Assembly: GCF_910596095.1 (NCBI RefSeq)
Contig: NC_056535.1
Span: 8,163,501 to 8,227,500 of the forward strand
Source of the DNA: Thunnus maccoyii
Lineage: Eukaryota > Chordata > Actinopteri > Scombriformes > Scombridae
DNA length: 64,000 nucleotides
Direction: 5' to 3'
The translations under genes were made by a program, and so were the position numbers. Shown here piece by piece: positions 23,250 to 36,888 of the stretch (position 1 is the stretch's first letter; each line of letters begins with the position of its first letter). The notes beneath the pieces are model-generated. The model searched no databases. It was given only the letters and a program-made list of their open reading frames with translations, and was not told the origin of the DNA.

Positions 23250-26200
23250 TTAAAATTCATAGTCCTCATCTGCCATGTCGATGGCCCAGGCAAACTTCTC
23301 ACGCTGGGTTTTGTTGTAGATCTTCTCAATGGGAATGCCCCACTTCTTGCACCTAAAAAAAAAAAGAGACAAAACCAGACAGAAATTAGGCTGGACAAAG
23401 TTTATTATAGCACAATAATCCTCATTGTGTCATTTTGTATTATTTGTGCATCTTTGCTCCCAACAACAGAAGGAAAAACGATTTAAAAAAAAAATTAAAT
23501 TCTCTTACCAAGCCACAGAGATGCGAGGGTCCAGGTAGTTGAGCTTGGAAGTGCCGAGGGCAATCTGCTTGTTCTCTTCACGATCAGTTGCCTGCACTTC
23601 CAGCTTCATCAGTTGCTCCTCTATCCTCTGAACCGCCTTCTTCTTGGTCTCCACAGTCCTACAAGGAGAAACAGGAAACACAAACAACATGAAGGTTATG
23701 CATGTGGTCGACAAGGTCAACCAGTAGATGACATCTGTACCATATTTTCATAGAGATCACTTACTTTTTGGATTTTTCATCTTTGCGTACTTTGGCATCA
23801 GCCTTGGCGCTCTTCAGTTCTCTCTTGGCATCAGAAAGCTGGTCCCTTTTAGCATCAATCTAAGAAAAATGAAGGTAATTATGTTAACATTTAACATCTG
23901 CAAGAACTTTCTAATGAATTTCAATGCCTTTCCAACAATTCACCTTACAAGGCATGACTTTGAAAATTTGGAGGCGTCAGTGTACTTATTAAGACACTCA
24001 TGTAAGACTCCTATATCTATAATATCGTCTTCATAATACTACAGACATGCAGCAGGAAAGCTCTGAACTGAAGCAGACTTACATTTATTATTTCACAAAA
24101 ATCTAATACTTGCAATATGACATTTGTAAAATATAAAAAGGTCTAAATCCAAAAACACATCTGATTATTTCCTCCCAGCACATTCCCACATTACGGCCAT
24201 TGTCAGTATCCATTATTCGGTGTTCCCAATATTGTACATTTGTTGCATTTTGTCTTTAACACGTTATTGGGAAAGGCTTTGCTACAACAATGTAGCTTGA
24301 GCAAAACATTTAGCAATTTCCCTTTGAGAATGGTGATACAAAGATTAAAGCATTTGGGGATATAAAAATCCAACTTCTACAGCACTGACGATTGAAGGTC
24401 AAGTTCTAAGTTTAAATGGCATTTCAGCAAAATCTACAAATGAAATGTAGCATATAAACTTAGACATCTCAGGTTCAGCAAAAACAAATTCTTGCCAGTC
24501 TCAAAAACACTTCCTCACCTTAGTCTGCAGGTTCTGCATAGACTTCTCAAATGTCTTGGGTGGAGCCCTCTGATGGTTACACAGGATGGCCACAGCCCTG
24601 TTGGCCCTGTTGTAGGACAAGATCTTGGCTGGAATGTTTTCCTCCGCTAGAGAGGGACAGTGAGTACAATCAGTTTTCTGTATGCAGAATGACACTGAAC
24701 AGTAGTCAAGACAAAAACCCACATGAAACACATTTGATTAATTCAAAACATGCAACTCAGATATGTTGTCATGCGTCTTCTCATTTCCTCTAGTTGATTA
24801 ATCTGGTTTTAGATTCTTTGACTTCAAAAAGCTTTACGAGGTGGAGACATACCACTTGTGAGCTGCTTCAGCTGCTGTTGCAGGGTGATTGATGCGTTGT
24901 AGGTACGGAAAACTTTGGCCGTCAGACCGTCCATCAGCTCCTGAAGGTGCTTGTTGAGGATAGAAGTCTGGAAGACCACAATGAGTGCAATCATTATACA
25001 AAGAAATTGGTGTTACAAGTGCCAAAGGTTGACATTGTGCTCTAAGTTATTTTGGTAACAGACTTCCTGAATAAAACAATGTAATTGTGAACTTTGTGTC
25101 AAGACTACAAAACAAATGTATAAACCAAATAAGGATATTATAGTTCCCATGTTATGTTTTGCTTACATTCAGGCGATCAAACAGGTCATCATCAGGCTCC
25201 TTGTTCTCCATAAACAACTGAAGATTCTTAAATACCTAGAAGAGCAGAACACATGTAAATACAGAGGCAGTGCTTGTACTCCTAAAAACACAACTCTACA
25301 GTGAGATGACTGTCCTTACCCTCTTCTCCACTGGGACTTTGTTGTAGTAGCGGATGGAGTCTTTACCCAGGAAGTCAAACTCCACCACGTACTCTTGACC
25401 ATCCTTCTCTGGATAGAGTTTGATGTGTTCGACTCTCAGGGAGCAGCAGCCCACAGTGTCCGCGGTCTCTCCTTCCTCCTTCTCGTTACCCGCTCTCAGA
25501 GCCAGCTAGAGCACATCAGGACAGCTGGATTAAAGCCGGCTTACAAAGAAATTACACTCACTCCAGCCACTGTTTAAGCACCCGCTAAACCCTCTTTGCA
25601 AGTTAGTCATCGTTAAAAAGCAATTACACTAGATTTAACTTCCACAAGCTGTATACACTCCATGTCAAGAGTCATCCATCTGACTCACCTTGTCGATGAA
25701 GTAGAGTGCCACGGCCCTCTGTCTGATCCGCATCTCCTTGGATTTCCAGTCTTCATGGTACTGGTTCCTGATGCGGTCCACACATTTCTTCAGTCTGCGG
25801 GCTGTTTCATACTTCTGCCAGTCCTTCTCTCCCTGCAAACAAACAACAACAACATGGATAAATGAGACAAGAGTAACTAATGAATTAAAGAGGACCATTT
25901 GTGTGTCAAACATGCAGTCACATGAACACACATGAGCTCAAAAGCATTGAGAAACATGACTTAACAGCTTGTCATTAGGATGTTTAATTTCACATTTCAG
26001 TTGAGCAATAATTCATTTTAACTGGAATAATAAAAAAGGCCTTGAAAAGTTTCAATGAAGTCTACAGAAATAAAATCAGTGCAGATAACACCACTCATAG
26101 ATTAAAGTTGTCACACACTAGGCAACTACTACACATCGGTTTTAAACAAGGAGCAGAACACAGCTGTCAGCCTACCTTGATCCTGGAGCTGGGGTTCAGC

Positions 26201-26752
26201 ATGATGTACTTAATGGAGCCTTGAATGTTCTCCGTCCACGACACCAGCCAAGTCACCTTGTTGTCATGACGAACCTCTTTCCACTTAGTGCCTGGAGGAG
26301 GCTCAGGGTGCTTGGAGTCCCTGTGAGGAGCACATCAATAAAACATTTAATCATTATACCCCCTAAATACAGCAGTTCATCAGCATGGGGGGGCGGCGGC
26401 TTTGCTCACTTGCTGCAGTTGATGATGATGTCTTTAGGCCTGATGCGTCGTTTGAGCATGCCCATCTTGGGATGGTCTCCACGACCACGGAACAGGCCTG
26501 GAGGCTCAATGCGGAAGTTTGCAATACGTTCCTTGTGGTTGTCCATGATGCAGTAGCCGTACTCCTGCAAGAGGCGCTCATTCTCTTCTTTTATTTTCTA
26601 CAAGGAGGAGAGAAATAACAAGTCAGAACTACATCACCACCATCATGATTCAGCGCTATTAAACAAAAAAAAAAAAAAAAAAAAGTTGATTGTGTAGCAC
26701 GGCTGAAGTATTTTTAACTTTCGATCGGGTCCTAAATTGTGTGGTATCTGAA

Positions 26753-26791
<39 letters not shown>

Positions 26792-29700
26792 CAGCTTACC
26801 AGTTTCTCCTCCTTTGACATGGCCTTCCTGGCTTCAGACTGTGCCTTAAAATATTCGCTCATTTCAGAGAAGTTGCACTTCTTCAGGTCTGTGATCTTAG
26901 CCTTTTCCTCTGCAGTCATTTCCTGTATCAGAAAACAAACCACACTCAAAAACGGGAATCTTTGACCTTTATAAGACTTCAGACTTTTGTGACTTCGTTC
27001 AGAAAATTACGATGGCCATTTTTCCTACCTTCCTCCAATCTTTGAAGAAGTTTTTGCGGAAGATATCCTTTGTGGTGTACTCATGGTCCAGCATTTTTGC
27101 AAAGAATGTAGCCACCTCTTCTGCTTCTGGGCTGAGCTTCATGGGTTTACCTAAAATATACAAAAATAGGTGAGTTAATCAGCCATGGACATTTATAGCT
27201 ACAATCGTGTAGATTTACCGCATGTCCTTTGATGTAAAAACGTGTACTGTGCCTAAGAGAAACAGAATCTCACCATCGTAGTAAAATTTGACATTGCTAG
27301 GGACAGGATCATAAGGTGGCGCAAACACCGGCCCTTTGTGCTCCAGAAACTTCCATTTGGAGCCGTCTGTGTATCTCTCCTCTTCCCACCTGGAATCAGT
27401 CAAATAAGAGTGCAATTCAATAATAAGTTTGAATATACAAGAGGAACAAAATATAAGTTGATACAACAATCGCATGCAAAACATCCACAATCGACCCATC
27501 GCCACTGATAACTAGCGTGTATGTATCATACAGCTGGCTGACATGAGTAACTCACCATTTCCACTTCTCCTCTGGCTCTTTTTTTGCTTTCTTTTTTCCA
27601 TCAGCGACTTCTCCTTTTTTGTCTTTTGTCTTTTTGGGCTTAATGTCCTAAAAAAGGGAAGAGAAACTATTTGAGCTCTTTCACTCCTGGGTGGCCATAA
27701 AAAAATAATTCAGAAATACAAAAAGGTTGAGACTCTGATTCATCAGGTGCTCCTTTCAATTTGTGCTTTCTAAAACACACTGGGTTTGCAGTCTGCTCGT
27801 GACCTTTGCTTACCTCATTTTGTTTCCTTTTCTTAGCCTTCTTTTCATTTTCAGTCTTTATTTTTTTGGGCTTGAATTCAGAGCTGAAAAACAATACCTT
27901 GTGTTACAAGCGTGACAGATCAGATTTTGTATATTGGCACTATGAAATAAAAACATTAAAAGACATGTAAGAAGTCTAATGGCATAGGCCACTCACTCAT
28001 TATCATCATCATCTCGTTCTCTCTTTAGAGACCTCTCATGTTTAGGGGAGTGGTAAAAGTCATCCTCAGGCTCAGACTTCACATGTGGTGGGCTGAGGAG
28101 GAAAATATAAAAATCAGACATGCTTTATATAAAAATTCATCTGCTGGTATCCTGAATATAGCACTCAAGAGAAACATGGGAGTCCAGACATACCTGGCGA
28201 AGCCATTCTCTTTTTCCTTTTTAACTTTACCGTCAAGGGACTTCATCTGAAATGGTTTACACAATGGTGTTAGTGGATTATCATTTCCTGTTACAGTTAA
28301 GGCTTTTCCCCTTTTCTATATACACATATAAAAACTAAATGACAGTCCAGAAGTTGCTTAATATTCCAACTGTGATAATCATGATTTTTTTTTTTTTTTT
28401 AACATTTCCATGTCCAGAGGACAGATTTGTCTCCCTATTGTCAAATCATAATTGAAACAAAAACACATGAACAAAAAATAGTAAGCTATAAACAAAGCTC
28501 AGTGTCTCAATAGTTGAGGGACATAAATGTGAGCACATGATTTAAAATAGCTCACTAGTGCAGAATAATTCAAACTCAAAAAAAAAAAAAAAAGTATTAC
28601 ATGCACAACTATACTGCACAACTTGCATTCTGCCATGAATAATCTGCATGGTAATTCACCTTCTCCCTCTTCTCCTTGTGCTTGTCCTTGTATTTGTCTG
28701 TGCTGCCATCTTTGTGCTTCATCTTTTCCTTGTCTCTGTGTTTTTTGTCAGAGGAGTCCTTGTGGTCACTGGAGTTTAAAGAAACACACAAACTATTTAT
28801 TCAAAAGGGTATTAGCTTCCACCATTTAATGCAGAAAATACCACAGTAGTCAAGTGGTAAGTCTTGTCCACTCTGACCAGACAGCACATCAGATGTCTGG
28901 GCTAAGACGGGAACATGCATTTAAGAAAAGTCTGGAAGCACACACCATACCTGTTGCCATGCTTCAATCTATCCCGTTCCTTATCCTTCTTGTGGTCCTT
29001 ATGTTTGTGTTCCTTGTCTTTATACTTGTCTTTATGCTTGTGAGAGTCTACAAGAAGAAAACAATGTCACCTACTTTAGAAGTGAACAAGATAGACTGTA
29101 ATAATCTGAAAAAGGACTGAATAATGTAACTCTTGATTCAAGTATGACCTGTATGAATCTACATATAAGTGGTCAAGACGAACAAGGTGCATTCTCTGTG
29201 ACCAGGTGCTATTGTGGATGGGTTTAGAACAACAACAATACTCTTATTACATCAACTTAGGAAGCACTCAAAGTCTACTCACATAGCTTACATAGTTTTT
29301 CCAAGTAGAGATATGAATTAAATTGCAGCACACAAGGTCTGAACATGCACCACAATCTGATAATGCAGTCTGTACACTGAATATATATTACACAGTAGCA
29401 CAGCACCTCCTACTGCCCGTATGAGTGTAATTGTTTATGATACACTATAAAAAACGACTGACAGGTTGAAACATGCAATTGAACAAAGTAGTCTTTCACC
29501 CTCGCTTTAATCTGTAGGCCGGGGGGGGGGGGGAATTTGCATCTTAGTTTAAGAAAAAAGGCAATTATCAAAATTTGAGCTATCAGCCAAACTTTACCAT
29601 CTAAAACTCCACATCACACCTACATGTTCTAGGAGGCTGAAGACATTTAAACCAGAGCTGACAGTCTTTTTCACAAATAGGTCTTAAAAACCAAGTTGTC

Positions 29701-31803
29701 CATATTCCTCTGATAAGTAAGCATGGGACAAACAAAAACAGCTTACGGGTTCAGAGATGAAAAAGTTTGATCTAGTCTGTTCTCTCTAAACCCAAGACAG
29801 TTCAACTTATCACTATAAAACTAGATTAATTCACCACATTATTCAGGGATGATTGATTGATTTGTGTTGTCTTCTCAGACCCAGAGCCAAACAACTGATA
29901 CATTTCTAATCACTGTTCCTTTTGTGCTCCATCAAACTAAAGAATATATCTGACAGACTGTTGATTAAGACTCAATTCTACAGTTCACTTCCCAGATTAA
30001 ATACATACATTGAGAATATATGCCTTAGGTTACTAACTAGGGAATGTATGGAAGGTGTTGTGCTTGACATTCAAAAATGTAACTGTTATGCATAAAGCAC
30101 GGTATGTGCTAGTAAATGGATGACAGTGCTGAATACTAAAAAATAAAAATAAAAAATAAAAAGGATGTAATCTATTTGAACCACAACAAAGTGGTTTGTA
30201 AAAAGTCAAACTTCCCTGTTAATGCTGCACCCTCTCACAACTAGAAGTAATGCCAAGGCCCTTTATGTTATATGCGTTTTATGTCAGTTGTCTGTATGAT
30301 CGTGTGAAAAGAAAAAGATGCACAGACAAGCTCAACACAAATCAGTAAGTCCATGTTTTGTTTCTTCTTCTAAGAGGGCTGAAGGTTGTAAGTGTTAAAA
30401 GCATATAACCTAGAAAAGTACTTAACTTGTTTTAAAAAAAAAAAAAAAATTCTTTGTGTATATTTCTTCAGTATGGGTTTCTATAGCTCAAATTGATAAA
30501 TGATAATTGCTTTAAAAACTCCAAAAACGTGCTCACTCTTTAGAGTATTGTCATAACCTCCTAGTATCTCACACCCTGTTCAACTTACAATGTGATGATG
30601 AATAAAAGTTAATGACTTGACGTGTTGACTGATCCAACTTAAAATGGTCCACTTTCTCCTAGCCAGGGAGAATGTTAACTCCCTGTGGCTGAAATAATAA
30701 ATAATCTTGGCTATCAAAACGCATTTCATACCGCGTATAAAAAATTTAAAAAAACAACAAAAAAAACAAAAAAACATACTCTTCATGGGATCTTAATGAA
30801 GCACTGTGCCTTCGCATTTCTCCTGCACACACAGCCATCTGCACTTCACAGCCTGGGTTCAGCTTGCAGTGCAGTCAGGCCGCTACACCGAAAAAGAAAA
30901 TGGCGCAGAGACTAAGTCCTCAACCCCCAAACCCTCACTTTCAGGTGGGAAATGTGCTATTAAAAGCTCTCCAACAACAAAATCTAATGCGATAAACTGA
31001 TAAAACACCTCAAGATGTGTCCCAATAATGATTCGAATTAAGAAAATAATTTATAGAAAAGCTTTTACAGGACCTCCCTTTTGAACAATAGGCGCTTGTG
31101 AGTGAGACAGAGGACTTAGTCTCTGGACGCCATTTCTGTCCTCTGCTGATCAAATGCAACGTTACGTTAGTTCTCAGTGAAGACATGTCAAAATCTGAGG
31201 AAAATCCCACTTATAACTTATTAGCATCATGTCTTAAAACTTACCATTGACCCGAGAGCCACAGTCAATCTGAAAAATCAAAAACAGATGAGTGTTAAAT
31301 TTCGTAGTAGCTAACTAGCAGGCTAACTAACTTTGAACTTGCTGGATGTTAAAGCGACAGTTTGTTAGCTGCTCAGCTAGCTAAGCTAGCTCGGCTAGCT
31401 CGGCTACGCTGGCTGGTAATATGACTTAGCGGCTAATACCGAAGCTAACATTGGCTAACAGCTAACGCCAAATTAAATGTAGCGTTACTCTACTTTATCT
31501 CTGGCTTCACGCCTGGACACATATAACTCTGAAAGCCAACTGGTCAGCATCTTCCCGTCACATTACAAATAAAAATACGATGAAAGCTGTCAGGACGGCT
31601 GTTAACAACAAAATTAGTCGGCTTACAAACACACTCGGCCAACGCGCGCTAGCGGACACTCTTCAGTTAGCTAAGTTACCCTGTCAAACCAAACATAAAA
31701 ACCACAGCAACAAACTCTACGAGATGACCACTAAGTTAGTAATGACATGACAAAATACATTGAACGTTACCTGATCCTCATTGTGGGAATGGTCCCCACT
31801 CAT
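23250..31803 (-). CDS. top1: DNA topoisomerase I (nuclear, type IB)
   Basis: Twenty-one coding exons on the minus strand: 31771-31803, 31245-31269, 28951-29047, 28660-28768, 28194-28246, 27997-28092, 27814-27883, 27556-27647, 27274-27389, 27029-27150, 26800-26922, 26410-26597, 26176-26320, 25689-25832, 25320-25505, 25167-25235, 24853-24967, 24519-24646, 23765-23859, 23509-23658, 23250-23352. All borders are GT/AG and the phases close to 752 aa (human 765). The order is a Lys/His/Asp/Glu-rich N-terminal tail (exons 1-8), the core (from about K-W-K-W), a coiled linker and the C-terminal domain. The catalytic residues are present: R475 (L-A-L-R-A-G), K519, R577, H619 and the nucleophile Y710 in S-K-L-N-Y-L-D-P-R. 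These correspond to human R488, K532, R590, H632 and Y723. Role: relaxes supercoils ahead of polymerases through a 3'-phosphotyrosyl intermediate. It appears fully functional. Confidence 0.98.
29048..31244 (-). other. top1 intron 2, no gene seen
   Basis: A 2.2 kb intron, the largest in the gene. It contains a 13-bp G run at 29521-29533 and A/T-rich tracts. No coding exon, conserved RNA or complete transposon was recognised. Confidence 0.6.
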
Positions 31804-31941
31804 TTCCTAAAGCGTTGGTTGATTGTAAAAGAATTTTAAAAAAATGAGTAACGTGTATGGTTACCACACACCGGCGAGAAGCTGGCAGAATGAAGAAATG
31901 ACTCGGTTGTGTAAGAGATTCAAGTCCCAATTGTATAGCAA

Positions 31942-31953
31942 TGCGCATGCGCA
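31942..31953 (-). promoter_or_regulatory. NRF1-type palindrome in top1 promoter
   Basis: The sequence TGCGCATGCGCA is a perfect palindromic match to the NRF1 consensus (YGCGCAYGCGCR). It sits about 140 bp upstream of the top1 ATG. NRF1 sites close to the start are common in housekeeping genes. The promoter role is inferred from position. Confidence 0.65.
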
Positions 31954-32039
31954 TCAATTTAAATGGTAGTGTAGCTCCTCCCTTCGACAAAACGTGTTGC
32001 TCTTTAGGTCCACGATAGTCACACTCTGTGACGTACACA

Positions 32040-32726
32040 TGTGCCAGGAGCACAAGCTGCTCCAGGCCTAGTGCTCTACTTGATTAATCAGTTTATTGGC
32101 TTGTTCGTAGTATGCATTCATTCAACCTTACAGGTGAATGACAGCAAGAGGAAGGAGCACTTTGTACATATTAATAATAATAATAACAACAACAATCATC
32201 ATCAAAAGAGGTCTGTCCTTTTAACTAATATGACCTCACTCAACCCTCAGACTCAGACTCAGACTCAGACTCTCAACTGTCAACTCATCCATATACACAT
32301 ATATATTTGGCCTCTGGTGCAACAGTTAAACAGGTAGACAGTGCAAGACATAAAATACAAGACATAAAACATAATTGACATAATCTGAACAAATCTATGC
32401 ATAACATAAAAGTGCAAGGGACAAAGACTATAGTGAAAAAACAATATAGACTATAAGACAGGACAGTAGTGCAAAGACAATGTAACTGTAAAACAAGACA
32501 CTAGTGCAAAAGGACAGTGTAAACTGTAAAACAGAAACTGTTGTGCAAGAGAATAATATAAACTAATACTCAGCAGCAGGGAGTTTTTGTAAACATAGTA
32601 AACAGATTTCTATCACTCAGTGAATATACATATACAGTACGATGCTCCTTTTAGTCTAGTGGCATTTGCAAAACAAATGAGTGACATCATTTTCATTCAT
32701 AGTGAAACAAAATGATACAGTATTAA
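32040..32726. repeat. Degenerate repeat with 'agtgcaaagaca' units
   Basis: A stretch upstream of top1 with ATA and CAA short repeats, an 'agactc' tandem (about 32250-32272), and several loosely repeated units of the form 'agtgcaa(g)gaca' followed by 'gtaaactgtaaaac' (about 32338-32565). The composition resembles the 3' tails of fish LINEs, but I cannot assign a family. No gene is seen. Confidence 0.4.
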
Positions 32727-34500
32727 TCAGAATCAGAATTGCTTTATTCGCCAAATGCACAATGTACACAGGACTTTGACTCAGTGATACGGCACAGTGA
32801 AACAAGATAATAGCAGGATAAGACATAGAAGAGCACTAAGATTGAGTAAAAATGAGAGTAGAAGGAGATAAAATAACCATAAATAAGAATACAAGTTAAG
32901 AATAAGAATATATATACAGTTAAGTAATAATGTATACTACATTATGCTACTTATTGCACAGTCCTGGCAGGACAGTTGGGCCCATAATAGGGGTTTTATC
33001 ATCCAATACAGTGTTTGTGTGAAAGTTTGTAAGTGTATGTTCGTGTATGTATGTATGTGTGTGTTGAATTGGCGACAGTGCATGGTGGGCAGGCAGGGGA
33101 TGAGGTCAGAGCTAGGATGAGTTGTTGAGAAGAGTGATGGCCTTAGGGAAAAAACTGTTCAAGTGTCTGGTGGTCCTGGCCCTGATGGAGCAGAACCTGT
33201 GGCCGGATGGAAGTTTTCTGATGAGGCAGTGAGCTGGGTGTGATGGGTCCGCCACTATCCTACTGACCCGCTTCCTGGCTCTGGCATCGTATAATAATAG
33301 AATACTCACCGGCACCTGGCTGTTCGTACGATATGTTACAGTCTGAGTTTGTCCTCCACCACACAGTGATGGAGGAGGTGAAGGCAGTCTTGATTGTGGC
33401 TCTGAACTGGGTGCAAACTTTCGAGGAGATGTTCATCTTTGGGAGCAGTCTGAGTCCTCTGGTGAGCTCACTTGATGATATTAGATGAGTGGGTCTCCCA
33501 TTTCAGGTCACTGGTGATGGTAGTCCCCAGAAACTTAACAGACTCCACCACCTTTATGGCTGCATTGTTGATGAGTAGTGGGGAATGTGAGGGTGGGTGT
33601 TTCCAGAAGTCCATGACCATCTCCACCATCTTGTTGACATTGAGCTCCAGGTTGTTTTCTGTACACCATGCTGCCAGCTGTGACACAGTGTTCCTGTAGG
33701 CCAACTCATCATTGTCCTTGATGAGGCCTAGGACTGTGGTGTCATCAGCAAACTTGACCAGCTTAGTGTAGGGGCTTTGTACTCCTCCTTGGCAGATTTG
33801 ATGGTTCTGTCTAGCCAGCCTAAACGTATCCATATCACCTTCCCTGTACGTATGTTCTTTGTGGCGTCTAAGTTCTCTGAGCTGTTTTGAAAACCAGGGC
33901 TCATGGTTATTGTACCTTATGATGGTTTTGGTTGGGAGGCAGATCTGCTCACAGAAGTTGATATATGAGCATACAGCATCAGCAAATGAGTTGTTGCGGT
34001 CCTCAGGGCCTCTCAGAGACTCCCAGACAGCGGACTCCATGCAGTCCTGAAGCATGTCTTTTGCTTCTGGAGTCCATCTCCTTACTGTAGTCCTGGATGG
34101 TTTAGCCCTCTTCAGTTGCTGTCTGTATGTTGGGACCATCTGTATTATGCAGTGATCTGAGTGCCCAAGGGATGCATGGGGGATGGAGTGGTATGCATGT
34201 TTGATGATGGAGTAAAAGTGGTCCAGTGTGTTGCCGTCGCGTGTGGGGCACATCACCAGCTGTTTGTAGCTTGGCAGTTTATGTGAGAGACTACATGACT
34301 TGAAATCTCCCATGACAAGACCTACCAAGTTTGGCCGAGAGTTTTCCACAGAGGAAATTTGTTAAGCCAGCAAGTATTGTGCTTCTCGGACGGGGGTTTG
34401 CAGGGGGATGACAGACGAAAATGCTCTTGGGGAGTAGTATGATTTGCTCTTGATAAAAACGGATTCTAGGATACTAGAGCAGTGTTGGTATGTGTTTACT
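32727..34500 (-). mobile_element. Decayed L2-like non-LTR retrotransposon
   Basis: On the minus strand, 33468-34349 is an open frame of 293 codons. It begins inside an apurinic endonuclease domain (M-G-D-F then C-S-L-S-H; L-G-H-S-D-H) and jumps directly to the F-A-D-D-T box of the reverse transcriptase, continuing to K-F-L-G-T-T-I-T-S-D. The RT fingers and part of the palm are missing, so this is an internally deleted copy. After a frame break, 33112-33315 encodes the usual C-terminus (D-P-S-H-P-A-H-C; R-A-R-T-T-R-H; S-F-F-P-K-A). More endonuclease-like sequence runs to about 34480. The 3' tail carries the typical 'tcagaatcagaattgctttatt' end near 32728. It is not functional. Clade assignment (L2/CR1 group) is by motif only. 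Confidence 0.85.
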
Positions 34501-34589
34501 GCACTCAAGCACCAGTTGTCATTGATGTAAAATCATAGAACTTTGATGTGATAGCATAGAACACACAACATGAAGAAAACAGTAATAAG

Positions 34590-35130
34590 AGTTAAGATGA
34601 TAAAGCCGTCCTGAATAGAAAGGTTTTTAGGCCTTTTTTAAAAGAGTCTAGGGTCTGTGCTGCCCTCACATGCTTAGGAAGGCTGTTCCGCAAGCATGAT
34701 ACAGCAGAGCAGAAGGCTCGATCCCCCATGGTGCAGAGCTTAGTACTGGGGGCCCGGAGGAACCAGCTGCTGATAGATCTGAGGGTGCGGGTCGAAGTTT
34801 GTGGTATGATCAGTTCCTGTAGGTAAGGAGGCGCATGTCCTTTAATGGATTTGTATGTGAGTAGCAGGACTTTGTAGTCAACCGTGAAGGAGACAGGGAG
34901 CCAGTGCTATGAAAACAGAATTGGTGTTATGTGTTCATGTTTTTGCACTCTCGTCGGGATCCTGGCAGCGCTGTTCTGAATGTACTGGAGCTTCTGGATG
35001 TTCCTGCTAGGGATCCCTGTGAAGAGCTGCATTGCAGTAGTCAAGTCTTGAGGAGATAAAGGCATGGACAAGCTTCTCTAAATCTGGGAGGGTTAGGGAG
35101 GGCTGCAGTTTAGAGATGGTTTTGAGATGT
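34590..35130 (-). mobile_element. L2/Rex-like LINE 3' RT fragment
   Basis: Translated in the minus direction with small gaps, this stretch gives the well-known fish LINE C-terminal RT pattern: S-R-L-D-Y-C-N-A-L, I-Q-N-S-A-A-R, W-L-P-V-S-F, V-D-Y-K-V-L-L-L-T-Y-K and R-A-F-C-S-A. It is a fragment with no start and no upstream domains. It has the same orientation as the neighbouring element but a different sequence, so it is a separate insertion. Confidence 0.8.
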
Positions 35131-36888
35131 TATAAACCCTTATAACCTGCTTAGGCTGCCTTTAAGGCCTTGGAAAGGTGTTGTGCTTTTAGTGCCTTCA
35201 AAAATGGAGGTGCCCAGAATGTGTGGCATGTAACAGATAGGAGCCTGTCCTGCCATGCATAACCTTGAGAGTCAACAGGCCTATCAAATAACAACTCAAA
35301 GTGTTTCAGACTATAGTTGATGTGTCATGGTGAATTGAAAGTCAAAAGGCATGGTTCAGACTATAATTAACCACCTGCAATTTCTTTTTTTTAAAAAAGA
35401 AAGTATAATTTAACAAGTACAGTCACTTGCCACAACTGGCCTTGCTGATCCTCTTTAGACAATATAAATGTGTATTGTTTTTAATGGGATTCCCAAGCTG
35501 GTTGACAGGTGACCACTAAACATCTGTAAATCTGAATCAGCATCTAAAAACACCAGTATTTAAAAATCATTGTCAAAGAACACTGTGTTGCAAATCGTTA
35601 AAGCCACTGATATTTCTGATTTTTTTCATCAGCATTGTACCCTCAGAGGTTATGTGAATGTATATAACAGTGTGGGTTTATGGGCCTGTATGCACAGTAG
35701 TTAGAAAAAAAGTCTATTTTGTTTGGGATGAATACCATTTGCAGACCTGGTGGTGGATCTGAGTGAATGGTGTCCAAGGCAAATTCTTTTTTCTTTTTTG
35801 TCCACAGGAGGGCATTACAGTTCATAATATTGCCCAGTAACATTAATTTGGCCCCCCAGAACCTTTTGGCACTATTTTCTCTCTAGACTAGCAATATTTA
35901 CTTCAGACTTTTAGCTGAAAATGTTTTAAATGCTGTTGATTTAACACTTATAATGACATTATTCTGCTCAATGAAAGGCTGCTAAAATACATGGATAACT
36001 GAGAGGCTGTGGTGTATCTGCTGAAGGAGTTTCTGTGAAATTAAAACTCTACGAAATTATTGTGAAAGTAGGCTACACTGGAATCTACTTGTTGAGACCA
36101 TTTCAGAGTCTTGGGCCAAAATTGTACGTAATATTAATTCTGTAATTATCTTTTTGCCTGATTTTAGGTCCAATAAAATTCTGTTAGTAGCCTACATACT
36201 AACATCTGATTTTAAGTATATTAATGAATCTCCCTTCTTGACTCTTCTGCAGCCATTGCACGAATCGATTTTAAAAATTGCAACTGTAATTTTTCTTTAC
36301 ATTTTATCAATGACAATGCTATATTACTGGTTAAGGTGCTGCAGTAACACCTGCACGCAGTGCTATTGTTTACAGTAAAATATAACCATACATGTACTTT
36401 TCCCATCCTGTTTTTCAAGACAACAACAAACAAAAGGCATGTAGTTTATATGATCCAGGATGCTTCATTGAGCTTTTTAGTTCATCATTGACAATCCAGA
36501 CTTCAAATAATGCATCACCACACCAACATGTGCTTGAGTGGACTATCACTTTAATTTACCAAATAACAGGCAAAGAAAACAAATAAGCATCAAGTCATAA
36601 AATCATTGACATGCTACATTTTATATTAAAATCTCAGCATAAATAGTCACAGTGTAAGACAAAAGCAACAGATGACAGTTAAGGGATAAAAGTGGCAGCG
36701 TTATATTTTCACTGCTCATCCTTCTCTTTGAATGATCAACATTTTGTTGATATTTAAAGTCAGTAGTAAAGTCAGTCACTTGCTGCTGTTTGGATGTAAA
36801 ACCAACACAAAATCTTGCTGATTAAGGGAAGGTGCAAGGTTATTAAGGCACTGTTATGGGAACGCTGTGTCCTCGTCCTCGTATGCAT
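35131..36888. other. Intergenic and cyldl 3' flank
   Basis: AT-rich, with no supported gene. The minus-strand portion next to 36888 must include the cyldl 3' UTR. Short open frames (35643-35843, 36154-36378, 36221-36433) carry no recognisable domain. Confidence 0.5.

Noticed and set aside
32335-32580. Spaced 'agtgcaaagaca' units considered as a CRISPR-like array
   Set aside because: The units are irregular and diverged with no constant spacer length, in a vertebrate genome. They look like repeat-tail sequence.
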